From NCBI RefSeq assembly GCF_000479005.1, contig NZ_AWXC01000062.1, forward strand, positions 1 to 64,000: 64,000 nt of DNA, in the 5' to 3' direction. Shown in pieces: positions 15,905-24,865 of the stretch; positions within the stretch are counted from its first letter, which is position 1, and each line of letters begins with the position of its first letter. Below the pieces are notes generated by a model. That model did no database searches. It was not told the origin of the DNA and worked only from the letters and a program-made list of their open reading frames with translations. A program made the translations under genes and the position numbers. The stretch comes from Prevotella sp. BV3P1. Lineage in GTDB: Bacteria; Bacteroidota; Bacteroidia; Bacteroidales; Bacteroidaceae.

Positions 15905-16501
15905 TTACATCATTCGTAATTCCATCTGATGCTCCTGAGCCATCTTACGCAGATTGATGATGGCATAACGCATGCGCCCCAAAGCCGTATTGATACTTAC
16001 ATTCGTGGTGGCAGCTATCTCTTTAAATGACAGCTGTTGATAGAATCGCATGTACACCACTTCACGCTGAGCGGTAGGCAAAAGGTTCATCATCTTCTTG
16101 ACATCGCAGAGAATTTGTTCGTTGACAAACTTACTCTCGATGTTCTCGTCCAACAATTCCTTACTGCCAAAGTTTGACAGGTCATTGTCTTCTGTAGCCT
16201 CAACAATCTTTTCAGATTTCTGTTCGCGATACATGTCCATGATGATATTATGGGCAATGCGCATGACCCATGCGCAAAACTTACCCGTAACGGTATACTT
16301 CCCCTGCTGTAACTTGGTGATGACCTTCACAAAAGTTTCTTGAAAGACATCGTCAGCCACATCCCTATCTCTTACAACAAACAGGATATAAGAGAATATC
16401 TTTGACTGATTGCGCGACAATAATAAATCAAAAGCGTAGTTATTACCATTGATATAGGCTACTGCCAATTCCTCATCTGACAGCTCATTCAGTTTCCTCA
16501 T
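15905..16501 (-). CDS. ECF-type RNA polymerase sigma factor
   Basis: The 198-residue protein has region 2 (FDLLLSRNQSKIFSYIL, then DVFQETFVKVITKL and FCAWVMRIAHNIIMDMYR) and region 4 (LLPTAQREVVYMRFYQQLSF with KEIAATTNVSINTALGRMR). It lacks regions 1 and 3, which defines the extracytoplasmic-function class. No anti-sigma gene adjoins it: the neighbours are two DUF4230 genes with their own upstream promoter region. A full promoter lies 75 nt upstream of the ATG, so expression from the housekeeping sigma is likely. The regulon cannot be read from this window. Confidence 0.92.
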   Translation of the reverse strand: MRKLNELSDEELAVAYINGNNYAFDLLLSRNQSKIFSYILFVVRDRDVADDVFQETFVKVITKLQQGKYTVTGKFCAWVMRIAHNIIMDMYREQKSEKIVEATEDNDLSNFGSKELLDENIESKFVNEQILCDVKKMMNLLPTAQREVVYMRFYQQLSFKEIAATTNVSINTALGRMRYAIINLRKMAQEHQMELRMM

Positions 16502-16581
16502 TTTCTTAAAAATTGATTCTAAGTAAATGTGTATCTATAGGCAATGATATTTATTTGTTATAAAACCTTTCAAGATGTGCA

Positions 16582-16613
16582 CAAAGTTAAACGAATTTGG
16601 TGATTCTACCAAA
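16582..16613 (-). promoter_or_regulatory. Consensus promoter of the ECF sigma gene
   Basis: On the minus strand TTTG (16613-16610), 20 nt and TAACTTTG (16589-16582) match the Bacteroidota consensus exactly. The leader would be about 75 nt. Confidence 0.75.
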
Positions 16614-16700
16614 TTATATCATGAAAATATACGCAAGAAACTTTACCTCTCCGAAATTAAACATGGGCTTTATTGTGTGTATTTAGCTATCGAGTATGGC

Positions 16701-17348
16701 TTATTGGCTGCGCTTTTCTGTTGTGTATGGCTTGGTACGAATGATGACGTTTTCGAATCCCATGGATTTCATCAACTGGTAAAACTGGCGGGTGGCGTTG
16801 CGTTCTGCACTCTTGATGTTTGGTGTTGTCAAGCATCGGTCAATCATAGCTTGATAGGCTCTTCGGTAAAGATCGTCACGATCTTTAGCCTTCCACTCGC
16901 CCTTTTCAAAGAAAGACTTAGTGCGAGCCTCGTCAATAAAGTTGTGATCCAACAGCTTGACGGGTGGCAACATTACAACGATAGAATCTCCTTGAGGCTC
17001 TATAAAATCTTCACCTGCATCTTGTAAATCAATCCCCAGTCGCAAAGTGCCATAATAAATACGAACCAATTCGGCATCACCAAAGAAACCATGCCTAACG
17101 GTATCGATGATTTCTTCGTTGTTGATGGTCAAAAACTCCCATTGTCCAATGTCACGAATGCTCTGTATCTGCGTGGGAGTAATCTTGATTTTGTCATCCT
17201 TTGACAGTTCGAACCTATTGTCTTTATTAAGATACACCAACACAATGCCCACCAACAGCAAGACCATAATCACGAAAAAAATAGTCTTCCTTGATATCTT
17301 AGACAGGCAGTTGAGCAAGTTGTGCCTTTTATTGTTATTTGTTTCCAT
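16701..17348 (-). CDS. DUF4230 membrane-anchored protein
   Basis: The 215-residue product starts METNNNKRHNLL, has one N-terminal membrane segment (residues 20-42, TIFFVIMVLLLVGIVLVYL) and then a DUF4230 domain. Visible in it are IRDIGQWEFLTINNEE near 65, RHGFFGDAELVRIYYGTLRLG near 88 and VVMLPPVKLLDHNFI near 125. The domain's function is unknown; the topology implies a periplasmic domain. The frame extends upstream to 17450, but that would overlap the preceding gene by over 100 nt, so the Met at 17348 (14-nt overlap) is preferred. It is the downstream half of a paralogous pair. Confidence 0.85.
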   Translation of the reverse strand: METNNNKRHNLLNCLSKISRKTIFFVIMVLLLVGIVLVYLNKDNRFELSKDDKIKITPTQIQSIRDIGQWEFLTINNEEIIDTVRHGFFGDAELVRIYYGTLRLGIDLQDAGEDFIEPQGDSIVVMLPPVKLLDHNFIDEARTKSFFEKGEWKAKDRDDLYRRAYQAMIDRCLTTPNIKSAERNATRQFYQLMKSMGFENVIIRTKPYTTEKRSQ

Positions 17349-18006
17349 GTTCAATCGTTGTTTTGTCGAGAAGTGTCTTGATGTCTTCCAATGTGAATTG
17401 CTTTCGGAAAGAGATGGTGATGTCTTCCTCACGATACCCCATTTGCTCAATCATCGGTATCAACGTGCGGGCAGCACTTTCACGAGCCAGGTCGATAATG
17501 CCCAGTGAATTGATGTCTTTGATGATGGCATCACGCCCTTGTTGACTGTAGCTGGCGAGTTCTTCGTCGGAGAAGTTGCTACGAGTGAGGGCAACATATT
17601 GTTTAATTTCTTCATGATTAATGCGGGTAGACGTGAGTGTCACCCGAGGATCCGGCAGGATAATCTCAATCTTTTGCCCCTTCTTGTGCACGTTTTCTTC
17701 GCTGAAATTACTGAAATTAATGTAGGCTTTCAGGGTGGCATCCATCGGAATAGCAATCTTACGCTTGCCCAACGGCAGGTTAATACTGAAATCTTTCTTC
17801 ATGAAAGAACCGTTGAGCTTCAGCTGGTCGTCATGTGTAATGATTTTGTGAACATGAACTTCGGTGGTATATAGTTTTGAACACTTTTGTATCTGCATCA
17901 CCATGGTTGGGATCGTGTCCATAGAACTGATATTTTCTTCTGTCTTTTTGTGCGAACAGGAGCAAAAAGCAATGATGCAACTGAGGATAAATAGGTATGA
18001 TCGCAT
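17335..18006 (-). CDS. DUF4230 lipoprotein, paralogue of the next gene
   Basis: This 223-residue product has a lipoprotein signal with cysteines at the boundary (LSCIIAFCSCSHKK). The DUF4230-like body is recognisable by IEIILPDPRVTL and by NFSDEELASYSQQGRDAIIKDI, parallel to VVMLPPVKLL and WKAKDRDDLYRRAYQAMID in the neighbour. The C-terminus shares ESAARTLIPMIEQMGYREEDITI with ERNATRQFYQLMKSMGFENV. The two genes overlap by 14 nt and probably arose by duplication. One product is lipid-anchored, the other membrane-spanning. A TACTTTTG -7 box lies at 18105-18098. Confidence 0.85.
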   Translation of the reverse strand: MRSYLFILSCIIAFCSCSHKKTEENISSMDTIPTMVMQIQKCSKLYTTEVHVHKIITHDDQLKLNGSFMKKDFSINLPLGKRKIAIPMDATLKAYINFSNFSEENVHKKGQKIEIILPDPRVTLTSTRINHEEIKQYVALTRSNFSDEELASYSQQGRDAIIKDINSLGIIDLARESAARTLIPMIEQMGYREEDITISFRKQFTLEDIKTLLDKTTIEHGNK

Positions 18007-18165
18007 GTTTGTCTTGTGCGTGTTACGATGGTGAAAACGCTGAAAGCCACATGGTGTAGCAATGGCATTTTCGTATTATCGAGTAATATTTGTTGTACAA
18101 AAGTAGAAAAATTATTTGATAATGTCATGAAATATGCAAAATTTATCATCTTCATTTTCCATCTG

Positions 18166-18197
18166 GTTGTGTACTACAAAAATATGATGTAACTTTG
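18166..18197 (+). promoter_or_regulatory. Promoter of the PAP2 gene
   Basis: GTTG (18166-18169), a 20-nt spacer and TAACTTTG (18190-18197) fit the consensus with one mismatch in the -33 box. The leader to the ATG at 18259 is about 55 nt. Confidence 0.7.
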
Positions 18198-18258
18198 CAC
18201 ACTCAAACAGATTCCATTATTCTACAATGGTCTGTGAGCAACTATTATAACATCTTAA

Positions 18259-19893
18259 ATGAACATTCATCACCCTGTTTCACGTCAATTCATCGTATGC
18301 GTGACGCTGTTTTTGCTGCTATCGAAAGCCGTTTTTCCCGCTGTAACAGACACTACGGCATTAACACCATCCCCCATTCTCACACCTGTTACTAATTTCA
18401 ATGCGAAGAAGGCAATGAAACAGGATTTCACTTACATGGGACTGGGATTCATCGCCTCGGGATTTATTGTTAAATCTCGGAAAGAAGACTTTCGTTCTCT
18501 CCGACATTATTTTCAACCAACGTTCAAGACCACTTGGGACAACTACGCACAATACAGCCCTCTGCTAACAACGTGGGTACTGAACACGGCTGGCGTTCAA
18601 GGACGCAGTTCACTTCAACGTCTTGCGGTAAGCAACGCCTTGTCGTTTGTCATGATGGCAGGAATAGTCAACACAGTGAAACACACCACAAAAGAGCTTC
18701 GCCCAGATGGCAGTTCACGCAACTCTTTCCCATCAGGACACACGGCTACAGCGTTTGCTGCCGCAACCATCTTGCACAAAGAATATGGACTTACGAGTAG
18801 CCCATGGTACAGCATAGCAGGGTATTCAGTAGCCACGGCAACAGGCATTTGCCGCATTTTGAACAACAGGCATTGGGTAAGCGACGTGTTGGTTGGAGCA
18901 GGAATAGGTATTTTAGCCACTGATATAGGCTATGCCCTGGGTGACCTGATATACAAGGATAAAGGACTGTACCGCAGTAATTTAGAAGATATAACACCCA
19001 ACATTTTAAACCGACCCTCATTTTTTGCCATCAATATAGACATGGCGCCCAGGATGCAACGCTTCAAAGCACCAGAAGTATACGACCACTATGATGAGAG
19101 TATGCAACCATATGCCCTAAGCAGCACGCAAGACTCGAGCCATCCTTTAGGCTTGAAACTGAACTTGGGTGCCAGCATGGGCGTTGCGGTTGAGAGTGCT
19201 TATTTCTTGAACGACTACATCGGAGTAGGCGGTAGACTTCGCGTAACGACCATGCCTGTTACTGCTACCGTTGATTTGTCCCATGGGTTCAAATATAATA
19301 TGTACGCACATGGCCTGCAAGATGATTTAAAAGAGAGATTCGTGAACTTCGTAGGACTGGAATCCAATCATGTAGGCATGTTCGATTTCAGTGCGGGTGT
19401 CTATTTCTCTTATCCCCTTACCAGCCGATTACGCTTAGGCAGCAAGGTACTGATTGGCAGAAGACACACGACTGACTATGACATCGATGCCATCACCAAT
19501 GTTGATGTTGAGGGTCTACGCAATGCCCTCATCCCAATTTCCGCAAATGACAAACAGTATTTTAAGAATCCTGAAGAAAAGGAAGAGTTGACCAAATGGT
19601 TAGACAACCTGGGTGATGGACAGGGCATCCATGACGGTAAGTTTTTAACAATCAAGTCGAACAAAACGCCCCTATACAGCACGGGACTCTCCTTGACGTG
19701 GGCCTACAAGCATGGCATGTCATTCAAGGCAGATGTCAATTATGACTACGCTGAACCCGAATACACGTATGAACTGAGGAACCGTGTGCAAGAATCACAG
19801 GATGGCACACGAACTTATCTTACTGACACCTTTAAACGTCGAACCCCCATACACCAACCCAGCTTTTCATTCGGTATGGCATTTAATTTTTAA
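18259..19893 (+). CDS. PAP2 phosphatase fused to a C-terminal barrel-like domain
   Basis: The 544-residue product begins with a signal peptide (residues 1-28). A PAP2 domain follows with the full active site: Lys141 to Arg148-Pro149 (KX6RP), PSGH at 158-161 and Arg199-X5-His205-X3-Asp209. Such enzymes dephosphorylate lipid phosphates such as lipid A, undecaprenyl or phosphatidylglycerol phosphate. Residues about 290-544 are unlike PAP2. They are rich in alternating hydrophobic, Tyr and Gly strands and end SFSFGMAFNF with a terminal Phe, which is typical of outer-membrane barrels. A fused barrel would place the phosphatase at the outer membrane; this location is inference. Confidence 0.88.
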   Translation: MNIHHPVSRQFIVCVTLFLLLSKAVFPAVTDTTALTPSPILTPVTNFNAKKAMKQDFTYMGLGFIASGFIVKSRKEDFRSLRHYFQPTFKTTWDNYAQYSPLLTTWVLNTAGVQGRSSLQRLAVSNALSFVMMAGIVNTVKHTTKELRPDGSSRNSFPSGHTATAFAAATILHKEYGLTSSPWYSIAGYSVATATGICRILNNRHWVSDVLVGAGIGILATDIGYALGDLIYKDKGLYRSNLEDITPNILNRPSFFAINIDMAPRMQRFKAPEVYDHYDESMQPYALSSTQDSSHPLGLKLNLGASMGVAVESAYFLNDYIGVGGRLRVTTMPVTATVDLSHGFKYNMYAHGLQDDLKERFVNFVGLESNHVGMFDFSAGVYFSYPLTSRLRLGSKVLIGRRHTTDYDIDAITNVDVEGLRNALIPISANDKQYFKNPEEKEELTKWLDNLGDGQGIHDGKFLTIKSNKTPLYSTGLSLTWAYKHGMSFKADVNYDYAEPEYTYELRNRVQESQDGTRTYLTDTFKRRTPIHQPSFSFGMAFNF

Positions 19894-20589
19894 CCCTGGT
19901 TACAGTCGACTGAACATGAGGAATCGCTCCCCTATCATGCAATAGCGATCAAAACGCCGTGGGCGATTCCTGGTACAACAGGATGGACTAATCCATTGAA
20001 AACCCCATCTAAGCATCACCTTTCTATCAAAAGATATGCTCGTTGGTCCTATACAAATCATGACTGCCAACGTTACTGAATTTTCTTGACAACGTACACG
20101 TTCATATTTCGCGTATTTGCAAACAAACATGCCGGGTGTTGCAAATACGGCAAGCATGAGCATTCTTTGTATATAGTTCATACACAACAGCTTGCGAGTC
20201 TTCCTTATGTTTTATCTACCTATCAACATCTTTTTTTCTGGCAAAAGCATTGAATTAAGCAAGGAATTCACATGCTTTTGGCGAGCAATAAGCTACAACT
20301 TGCCAAGCGAAATGATGTTTATTCAGCGAAAAACTCATTAACATTGCAGCAAAAACACGATTTTTCAGCGTCGTTGATACCTTGTTTGCATCCTCCGTGC
20401 CTATTGTTTTTCTCTAAATTGAGCGTGCTGAAGGGCCATTTTAAGGACTAAAAGTGAGCAAAATAATGAACAAATGTTCGCTCAGTTCTCTTGCGCTGGT
20501 GCGATTCATCACATTCCGTTAGCTGAACAATCCATATTTCGCCATTCAAAACATTCTGGTTTTCAAAGTGGGAAAATATGTAAGAAATA
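19894..20589. other. Gene-free stretch holding repeat copy B
   Basis: About 700 bases before the hppA promoter contain no credible gene. Arms AGGAATCGC (19919-19927) and GCGATTCCT (19963-19971) form a possible terminator shortly after the PAP2 stop. Bases 20077-20446 are a copy of the dispersed element. Confidence 0.55.
20077..20446 (+). repeat. Dispersed non-coding element, copy B
   Basis: The 17-base head (20077-20093) is identical to copies A and C. A roughly 21-bp imperfect stem follows (left arm about 20102-20122, right arm about 20139-20159, with CGTATTTGCAA pairing perfectly). CAAAAGCATTG begins at offset 165, CCTATTGTTTTTCTCTA at 323 and CCATTTTAAGG at 359. The last two offsets equal those of copy C exactly. 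It lies downstream of the PAP2 gene and upstream of hppA. Confidence 0.8.
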
Positions 20590-20620
20590 TTTGCAAACTT
20601 AAAATTATTCACTACATTTG
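20590..20620 (+). promoter_or_regulatory. Consensus promoter of hppA
   Basis: TTTG (20590-20593), a 19-nt spacer and TACATTTG (20613-20620) match the Bacteroidota consensus. A leader of about 28 nt leads to the ATG at 20655, so in-frame codons further upstream are not used. Confidence 0.85.
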
Positions 20621-20654
20621 CGACAAATCTACTAACTTAAAACACATTAAAACC

Positions 20655-22856
20655 ATGAACATTCCGATTGTTTTTTGGCTTGTACCAGTAGCTTCAATCA
20701 TTGCATTGGCCATGGCCTGGTATTTCTTTAGTAACATGATGAAGGCCGATGAAGGTACCCCACGCATGCGTGAAATTGCTCTACACGTTCGTAAAGGAGC
20801 CATGGCCTATCTTAAACAACAATACAAGGTTGTTGGTTATGTCTTTATCGCATTGGCACTGTTATTTGCATTCATGGCGTATGTGCTGAAAGTTCAGAAC
20901 CCATGGGTTCCCTTTGCATTCCTTACTGGTGGATTCTTTAGCGGACTCTGTGGGTTCTTTGGCATGAAAACTGCATCATACGCCTCTGGTCGAACGGCTA
21001 ACGCAGCACGAAAGAGCTTGAACCAAGGTTTACAGATTGCGTTTCGCTCGGGCGCTGTGATGGGACTTGTGGTGGTAGGCCTTGGACTATTGGACATTGC
21101 CGTCTGGTTTATGATACTTTCGGTGTTTTACACAGGCAACAACATGGCTCTCATCACCATCACCACAACCATGCTTACCTTTGGTATGGGTGCCTCAACC
21201 CAAGCACTGTTTGCACGTGTTGGTGGAGGTATCTATACCAAAGCAGCCGACGTTGGAGCTGATTTGGTGGGCAAGGTAGAGCAAGATATTCCTGAAGACG
21301 ACCCTCGAAATCCCGCAACCATTGCCGACAATGTAGGTGATAACGTAGGAGATGTGGCTGGTATGGGTGCTGACTTGTATGAAAGCTACTGCGGAAGCAT
21401 TCTTTCAACGGCTGCACTGGGTGCCACTGCCTTTGCGGCAAGCGGTGAAATGCAAATGAAAGCAGTAGTGGCGCCCATGATTATTGCTGCCGTGGGTATA
21501 TTCTTAAGTTTGGCTGGTATCTTCATGGTGCGTACGAAGGAAGAGGCTACCATGAAGGATTTGCTGAAGTCATTGAGCCTTGGTACCAACTTTTCGGCCG
21601 TGCTGATTGCCATCGCAACGTTCGTCATTCTCTATCTCTTAGGAATTAACAATTGGTTAGGCATTAGTTGCTCGGTTATATCGGGTCTTGCTGCAGGTGT
21701 CATCATCGGCCAAGCCACCGAATATTACACCTCACACAGCTACAAGCCAACCAAAGAGATTGCAGCTGCTTCGCAAACAGGTGCGGCTACCGTGATAATC
21801 AAGGGCATTGGAACAGGAATGATAAGTACCTGCATTCCTGTGGTAACCATATCGGTAGCCATTATGCTGAGCTATCTCTGTGCCAACGGATTTGATATGA
21901 GTATGAGTGCCGAATCTATCAGTCATGGACTGTATGGTATTGGCATTGCGGCAGTAGGCATGCTTTCTACCTTAGGCATTACCTTGGCTACGGATGCCTA
22001 TGGCCCCATTGCAGACAATGCAGGTGGTAACGCTGAAATGAGCGAACTGGGCGAAGAAGTGAGAGAACGCACCGATGCTCTCGACGCTTTGGGTAACACC
22101 ACGGCAGCCACTGGTAAGGGATTTGCCATCGGATCGGCTGCACTGACAGCATTGGCGCTTTTGGCATCCTATATAGAAGAGGTGAAAATAGCCATGGTCA
22201 GAATGGTTGACGAGGGGCATCAATTTGTAAATGCCGCCGGCAATGGATTTACACCCAACACGGCAACCATGTCAGATTTCATGGATTTCTTCCAAGTGAA
22301 CCTGATGAACCCACGCGTTTTGGTAGGTGCTTTCATTGGTGCCATGGCTGCATACTTATTCTGCGGACTCACCATGGGGGCTGTAGGTAGAGCGGCAGGT
22401 GCGATGGTTGATGAGGTTCGTCGACAATTCCGAGAAATCAAAGGTATTTTAGAGGGCAAAGCTACTCCCGACTATAGCAGGTGTGTGGAGATTAGTACCA
22501 AGTCGGCACAACGCGAGATGCTGTTACCATCCATATTGGCTATAGCCATTCCTATCGTTGTTGGCATCGTATTAGGTGTCGCAGGCGTGTTAGGTTTGTT
22601 AGTAGGCGGATTGTCTGCAGGCTTTACGCTGGCCATATTCATGGCAAACGCAGGTGGCGCATGGGATAATGCCAAGAAGATGGTTGAAGAAGGTAACTTC
22701 GGTGGCAAGGGCTCGACATGTCATAAGGCTACCGTTGTTGGCGATACCGTAGGTGATCCTTTTAAAGACACCAGCGGACCAAGCTTGAATATTCTGATTA
22801 AGTTGATGTCGATGGTCAGCATCGTGATGGCTGGACTAACAGCTGCTCTGATTTAA
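20655..22856 (+). CDS. hppA: Membrane-bound ion-pumping pyrophosphatase
   Basis: The 733-residue integral membrane protein couples pyrophosphate hydrolysis to ion export. The catalytic loop [20 protein letters not shown] and the following [20 protein letters not shown] hold the metal and pyrophosphate ligands. A second acidic site is at [12 protein letters not shown] and a third near [15 protein letters not shown]. The key position in [10 protein letters not shown] is Ala, which marks the potassium-dependent subgroup; Lys is found in potassium-independent pumps. Bacteroidota members of this subgroup are often sodium or sodium/proton pumps, but the ion cannot be decided from motifs I can check here. 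Strong own promoter and terminator. Confidence 0.95.
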   Translation: MNIPIVFWLVPVASIIALAMAWYFFSNMMKADEGTPRMREIALHVRKGAMAYLKQQYKVVGYVFIALALLFAFMAYVLKVQNPWVPFAFLTGGFFSGLCGFFGMKTASYASGRTANAARKSLNQGLQIAFRSGAVMGLVVVGLGLLDIAVWFMILSVFYTGNNMALITITTTMLTFGMGASTQALFARVGGGIYTKAADVGADLVGKVEQDIPEDDPRNPATIADNVGDNVGDVAGMGADLYESYCGSILSTAALGATAFAASGEMQMKAVVAPMIIAAVGIFLSLAGIFMVRTKEEATMKDLLKSLSLGTNFSAVLIAIATFVILYLLGINNWLGISCSVISGLAAGVIIGQATEYYTSHSYKPTKEIAAASQTGAATVIIKGIGTGMISTCIPVVTISVAIMLSYLCANGFDMSMSAESISHGLYGIGIAAVGMLSTLGITLATDAYGPIADNAGGNAEMSELGEEVRERTDALDALGNTTAATGKGFAIGSAALTALALLASYIEEVKIAMVRMVDEGHQFVNAAGNGFTPNTATMSDFMDFFQVNLMNPRVLVGAFIGAMAAYLFCGLTMGAVGRAAGAMVDEVRRQFREIKGILEGKATPDYSRCVEISTKSAQREMLLPSILAIAIPIVVGIVLGVAGVLGLLVGGLSAGFTLAIFMANAGGAWDNAKKMVEEGNFGGKGSTCHKATVVGDTVGDPFKDTSGPSLNILIKLMSMVSIVMAGLTAALI

Positions 22857-22885
22857 ACACATAGAACATCAATGCTTGAAAATTG

Positions 22886-22936
22886 CCCCAAGAAACTCAG
22901 TCAATGACATAAAATTGGATGAGTTTCTTGGGGTAA
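22886..22936 (+). terminator. Terminator after hppA
   Basis: Two perfectly complementary 14-base arms (22886-22899 and 22920-22933) enclose a 20-nt loop 30 bases after the hppA stop. Confidence 0.75.
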
Positions 22937-22992
22937 TTCGTGTTTGCAAAGAATATTTCATTACCTTTGCAACAGAAACAATAACAACGATA

Positions 22993-23223
22993 ATGCCAGA
23001 ACATAACCCTAATCAATCTACACCGAGAGATGGAGATCATGGACATCATTCTCATTCTCAGCACCATCACCATCGAAGAACCTACGAATCATCACAGTTA
23101 AAAAACAACAATCGTTTTTCTAAGAAACGAAGAAAAATGATTAGTAACGTTCTGTTCATTTCCTTATCCATCGTTGCAGCACTCATCATGATAGCTGTCA
23201 TCTGGTTGTACACCGTTGAATAA
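22993..23223 (+). CDS. Small His-rich single-pass membrane protein
   Basis: The 76-residue product starts MPEHNPNQ and has a histidine cluster at residues 15-27 (HGHHSHSQHHHHRR). A basic stretch (NNNRFSKKRRKM) comes next, then one C-terminal membrane helix (VLFISLSIVAALIMIAVIWLY). The positive-inside rule puts the His-rich tail in the cytoplasm. Metal binding is possible from composition alone; the function is unknown. A TACCTTTG -7 box (22962-22969) precedes the ATG at 22993 by a short leader, so longer upstream starts are rejected. Confidence 0.72.
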   Translation: MPEHNPNQSTPRDGDHGHHSHSQHHHHRRTYESSQLKNNNRFSKKRRKMISNVLFISLSIVAALIMIAVIWLYTVE

Positions 23224-23276
23224 TACCACATGAATCATGTTGAATGATGTAGAATAGATATCTAATCATCAAGATA

Positions 23277-23314
23277 AAAAGGCGTTTCGAAGCATGATGT
23301 TCGAAACGCCTTTT
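23277..23314. terminator. Bidirectional terminator
   Basis: A perfect 15-bp stem (23277-23291 with 23300-23314, 8-nt loop) flanked by A and T runs separates the convergent His-rich protein and POT genes. Confidence 0.88.
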
Positions 23315-23334
23315 CATTTAATGGTGTTATTTGA

Positions 23335-24861
23335 CTAACAAACTTTCTCCAATCGCTTCATGACAGAGAACATGAACAAAGCAGAAAGCAAGCAGACACC
23401 AATGAATACAGACCAAACAGCCCATACAGGTAAGTCACCCCAAAGATATCCACCTACACTCACCAACAAGTTACCAATAGCGGTAGCAGCAAACCAACCA
23501 CCCATCATGGCACCCTTGAGCTTGGGAGGTGCAACCTTGCTCACAAAACTAATTCCCATCGGACTTAACAACAATTCACCGAATGTCAATACCAAATAAG
23601 TACTAATCAACCAGTTGGCTGATGCGTAACTGGCTGTTCCTGCCTCGGCAGCCACTGCCTGTTCATTAGGAGTGAGCAAGCCTTGTGAACCAATAATCAT
23701 GATGGTATAGGCAAATGCAGCAATCACCATACCATAAGCTATCTTACGTGGAGCAGAAGGTTCTTTGCCCTTGGCAGCCAACGAACCGAAGATGGCCATG
23801 CTGACTGGTGTCAGGGCAACTACATAGAATGGGTTGAATTGTTGGAAAATAGGTGCACTCACGTCAATAGCTTCTTCTACTTGCGTGTACTTATAAATCA
23901 ACACAGCGATTGCTGCCACGATGACAGCTAAAGAAATTCCCTTAGCTTTCTGTGCTCTTGACTGGAAGAATGAGAATCCTGCATAGACAATAAAGATAAT
24001 CATCACAAGATTCACAACATCGAACGCCATGCTCTGAACGCCAGAAGAGGTTTTTTGAGTAAACTCATTGGCAAAGTAAGTCAGGGTGAGTCCGTTCTGG
24101 TGGAATGACATCCAGAAGAAAATAACTACAGCAAACACCAACAATAGTGCCACTACTCTATCCCTTACATCTTTCTTGCTCAATTCCTCGGTCTCGATGG
24201 CTTTCCCATCATCTGTCTTGGCTGCCGTGCCATTTCCTTCCACATGACGGAACGTTGAACGGAAACCATAATATATAGCCATAGAAATAATCAAGGATAC
24301 ACATGCTACGGCGAAGGAGAAATGGTAAGCATCGTTCTCGGCATAACCAACAGACTCGGCCCACTCCTTAATGCGTACAGCTGCCGTTGGTGCGAACAAA
24401 GCACCAATATTGATAGCCATATAGAAGATGGAGAAAGCTGAATCGCGCTTGTCGGCATACTTTGGATCATCGTAAAGGTTACCTACCATTACTTGCAAGT
24501 TGCCTTTGAACAAGCCTGTACCAAAGCTGATGAACAGCAAAGCCAGTAACATTACCAAGAGTGCAAACGTCTCACCGCCCAATGGGATGGATAAGAACAG
24601 GTATCCCAGGAACATCACCACAATGCCAATGGTGACCATCTTGCCAAAACCAAACTTGTCGGCAAGCACACCACCCACTAATGGGAGGAAGTAAACCAGT
24701 CCAAGAAACACACTGTAAATCATACCAGCCGTACCAGGATCCAATCCAAAGTTAGCTCTTAAAAACAATACAAACACGGCAATCATGGTGTAATAACCAA
24801 ATCGTTCGCCTGTGTTGGCCAGTGCCAAAGCAAAAAGGCCTTTAGGTTGATTTTCAAACAT
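23335..24861 (-). CDS. POT-family proton-coupled peptide transporter
   Basis: The 508-residue inner-membrane carrier belongs to the POT/PTR branch of the major facilitator superfamily, importing di- and tripeptides with protons. The family signature GERFGYYTM is at residues 18-26. FGTGLFKGNLQ (about 112-122) and DSAFSIFYMAINIGALFAP (about 140-158) match the conserved FIALGTGGIKP and FY-x-IN-x-G regions. About 14 hydrophobic segments are visible. It is immediately upstream (4 nt) of the outer-membrane barrel gene in genome order but follows it in transcription. It fits with the DPP IV and DPP5-like secreted peptidases in this window. Confidence 0.93.
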   Translation of the reverse strand: MFENQPKGLFALALANTGERFGYYTMIAVFVLFLRANFGLDPGTAGMIYSVFLGLVYFLPLVGGVLADKFGFGKMVTIGIVVMFLGYLFLSIPLGGETFALLVMLLALLFISFGTGLFKGNLQVMVGNLYDDPKYADKRDSAFSIFYMAINIGALFAPTAAVRIKEWAESVGYAENDAYHFSFAVACVSLIISMAIYYGFRSTFRHVEGNGTAAKTDDGKAIETEELSKKDVRDRVVALLLVFAVVIFFWMSFHQNGLTLTYFANEFTQKTSSGVQSMAFDVVNLVMIIFIVYAGFSFFQSRAQKAKGISLAVIVAAIAVLIYKYTQVEEAIDVSAPIFQQFNPFYVVALTPVSMAIFGSLAAKGKEPSAPRKIAYGMVIAAFAYTIMIIGSQGLLTPNEQAVAAEAGTASYASANWLISTYLVLTFGELLLSPMGISFVSKVAPPKLKGAMMGGWFAATAIGNLLVSVGGYLWGDLPVWAVWSVFIGVCLLSALFMFSVMKRLEKVC

Positions 24862-24865
24862 AAGC

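Noticed and set aside
16575..17027. 150-codon plus-strand frame opposite a DUF4230 gene
   Set aside because: It begins inside the ECF sigma promoter region and overlaps a conserved-domain gene on the other strand, with low-complexity translation.
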